The notes beneath the pieces were generated by a model. The model was not told the origin of the DNA, searched no databases, and worked only from the letters and a program-made list of their open reading frames with translations. Source: Planctomycetota bacterium (GTDB lineage: Bacteria > Planctomycetota > Planctomycetia > Pirellulales > Pirellulaceae). Taken from it: a stretch of DNA of 64,000 bases. The position numbers and the translations under genes are program-made. The stretch covers positions 62,001-126,000 of the forward strand of contig JACNKX010000151.1 in the NCBI GenBank assembly GCA_014381825.1. The letters run 5' to 3'. Positions 62,327 through 64,000 of the stretch are shown one piece after another; position 1 is the first letter of the stretch; the number at the start of each line of letters is the position of its first letter.

Positions 62327-64000
62327 TCATATATTCCAAACGATCAGACTTCCAAGTAATCCAGTGACGAGTGCGTAATAGAGGAACACGGGTAACGTCT
62401 TGCGGATGATGGCCCCTTCCTTCCCTACTAAACCCACGACGGCCGATGCGGCGACGACATTGTGGACACAGATTGTATTACCCGCCGCGCCACCAACTGC
62501 CTGGAGAGCCACAACCCAAGTCGGATCGACGCCAATCCGCTCACCGACTCCGAATTGAAACAGCGAGAACATCATGTTGCTCACGGTGTTACTGCCGGCG
62601 ACAAACGCCCCGAAGCCACCAATGAACGGGGAGAAGAATGGCCATGCCGATCCAGTCAAAGACGCAACGCCCTCGGCCAGCACAATCGGCATCTTCTCAT
62701 AACCACCAGCGCCGCCCGCCGAGTTAATAAAGACTTGAACCATTGGCACCGTGAACACAAGAGCCACGGAAGCACTGAGCATTGTTTTGGCAGATCGTTT
62801 CCAAGCGACGCCAAAGTCGCCTGGTTTCATACGATGCAAGACGAACGTCAGCAGAGACACAACGATGAAGATTGTTCCTGGAAGATAGAGCGGTTGGACT
62901 TTTGAATTGATATCCGTGCCGAAGACACTTACCCACTCAAGCGTTGCCATAGGCGAAGTCAACAGTTGCTTGATACCCAATGAGGGAATTCGAGTTGCGA
63001 CAAGCAGACCTGCGACCAGGACGTACGGGGTCCATGCGACTGGCAACGACATGGATGATGGCGTGACGTCGGCGTCATCCAGCGAAATTGTTCCGTTCCA
63101 ATCAGAATCCCACTTATCTTTGGAATCGAAATCCCACGGCTCGCCTTTTGGGATGAATAGACCCATCCTCGCGCATGTGATCATGATCCCAAGCCCGACG
63201 AGTCCGCCGATCAAGGACGGAAACTCTGGCCCCAAGAAGCGGGCGACTAACACATAGGGAACGGTCATCGAAAGGGAAGATAATAACGCGAATTTCCAAA
63301 CTTGAAGTCCCTCGACGATCGATCGGTTGGGTCCAAAGAATCGAGTCATCAATACCACAACAATCAACGGAATCAACAACCCGGCGACGGCATGAAGCAT
63401 CGCGACCTTAAACGCGATCTCGGATAGGAAGCCGTTCCAAGCAAGATCCCCGTTGGCGGCCACGTAGCCAGCTTCGCGAGCGTAAGCCTCGACGTTCGGA
63501 TCGCCGGTCAACCCGTTTCCGACACCAACCAAAATCGGAGTACCGAGCGCACCGAAAGAAACCGGCGTACTTTGAATCACCATCCCCGCCACCACCGCGC
63601 ACATCGCAGGAAAGCCGAGCCCAACCATCAAAGGAACAGCAACGGCCGCTGGCGTGCCGAACCCGGCAGAACCTTCGATGAATGAGCCAAACAGCCAAGC
63701 GACAATGATCACTTGAATCCGCCGGTCAGGCGAGATGTCGGTAAAGCCACGTCGGATCACGCTAAGTGCTCCGCTTTCCCGCAAGGTGTTCAACAGCAAA
63801 ATTGCGCCAAAGATGATGTACAACAACGACACGGCCACAATCAATCCATGGACCGAAGCAGCCGCCACTTGCACCGCAGGCACTCGCCAGACGAACAACG
63901 CGAGCAGCGCGGCGCTAACATACGACAAGGGCATCGCTCGACTCGCCGGCCAGCGCAAGACAACGAGAAATAGTCCGACGACGACGATCGGCAAGAATGC
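62327..64000 (-). CDS. lctP: L-lactate permease, 5' end beyond the window
   Basis: This membrane transporter imports lactate with protons (LctP/LldP family). At least 555 residues are visible; the frame is open up to the edge, where a TTG could serve as start but lacks the family N-terminus, so the gene continues outside. It has about 12 or more hydrophobic segments and family strings: [80 protein letters not shown] and [16 protein letters not shown]. It ends 12 bases before the aminotransferase gene. Confidence 0.93.
   Translation of the reverse strand, partial: AFLPIVVVGLFLVVLRWPASRAMPLSYVSAALLALFVWRVPAVQVAAASVHGLIVAVSLLYIIFGAILLLNTLRESGALSVIRRGFTDISPDRRIQVIIVAWLFGSFIEGSAGFGTPAAVAVPLMVGLGFPAMCAVVAGMVIQSTPVSFGALGTPILVGVGNGLTGDPNVEAYAREAGYVAANGDLAWNGFLSEIAFKVAMLHAVAGLLIPLIVVVLMTRFFGPNRSIVEGLQVWKFALLSSLSMTVPYVLVARFLGPEFPSLIGGLVGLGIMITCARMGLFIPKGEPWDFDSKDKWDSDWNGTISLDDADVTPSSMSLPVAWTPYVLVAGLLVATRIPSLGIKQLLTSPMATLEWVSVFGTDINSKVQPLYLPGTIFIVVSLLTFVLHRMKPGDFGVAWKRSAKTMLSASVALVFTVPMVQVFINSAGGAGGYEKMPIVLAEGVASLTGSAWPFFSPFIGGFGAFVAGSNTVSNMMFSLFQFGVGERIGVDPTWVVALQAVGGAAGNTICVHNVVAASAVVGLVGKEGAIIRKTLPVFLYYALVTGLLGSLIVWNI

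Overview
The window reads as chromosomal DNA of a planctomycete, probably of the Pirellulaceae type. The strongest evidence is a four-gene block at 32017-41302: a Tat-exported DUF1501 protein, a pre-peptidase (PPC) domain protein, a DUF1549/DUF1553 cytochrome-like protein, and a cytochrome-c/WD40/coiled-coil protein. A sulfatase, a secreted von Willebrand-A protein with glycine-rich tracts, a DUF6807 protein and many exported proteins of unknown function agree with this. GC content is moderate, most genes stand alone or in short operons, and T-tailed terminators are rare. No tRNA, rRNA, CRISPR array or intact prophage was seen.

Layout. 1-7421: an exported protein-L-isoaspartate methyltransferase, a 1354-residue secreted VWA/STN/Gly-rich protein and a secreted acidic Tyr/Asp/Ser-rich protein. 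7851-18608: a DASS-type transporter, rpsD, then the overlapping pyruvate dehydrogenase operon lpdA-aceE-aceF. A fused ethanolamine ammonia-lyase (EutB-EutC) with a twin-arginine leader follows. 18857-28189: small membrane, rhodanese, leucine-rich-repeat and TerB-like proteins, a DUF11-type lipoprotein, a stand-alone LigD-type phosphoesterase domain and a translationally coupled pair of unknown genes. 28190-31362: a decayed accessory island with an ISKra4-like remnant, a frameshifted membrane-protein remnant, a palindromic hairpin and an IS91-type transposase remnant. 31363-41302: a HAD phosphatase and the planctomycete cytochrome block.

41581-49634: csrA with a small conserved partner, DUF6807, a UDP-glucuronate decarboxylase, a sulfatase, an isolated strong terminator that may end a small RNA, and a soluble histidine kinase with a FixJ/NarL-type regulator. 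49896-54460: thrS, infC (apparently starting at AUC) and an ABC-2 exporter pair. 54585-64000: a flavoprotein oxidoreductase, a DUF1990 protein, a pyrophosphate-type phosphofructokinase, accB-accC, a Gfo/Idh/MocA oxidoreductase, a class IV aminotransferase and a lactate permease cut by the window edge.

Much of the recognisable metabolism bears on pyruvate and acetyl-CoA: PPi-dependent phosphofructokinase, pyruvate dehydrogenase, biotin carboxylase with its carrier protein, and lactate permease. Functions are read from motifs and family resemblance only; no search was run. Nothing here is clearly a new defence or mobile system. The best candidates for new biology are the exported EutBC fusion, the non-AUG infC start, the orphan terminator and several planctomycete-specific secreted proteins.
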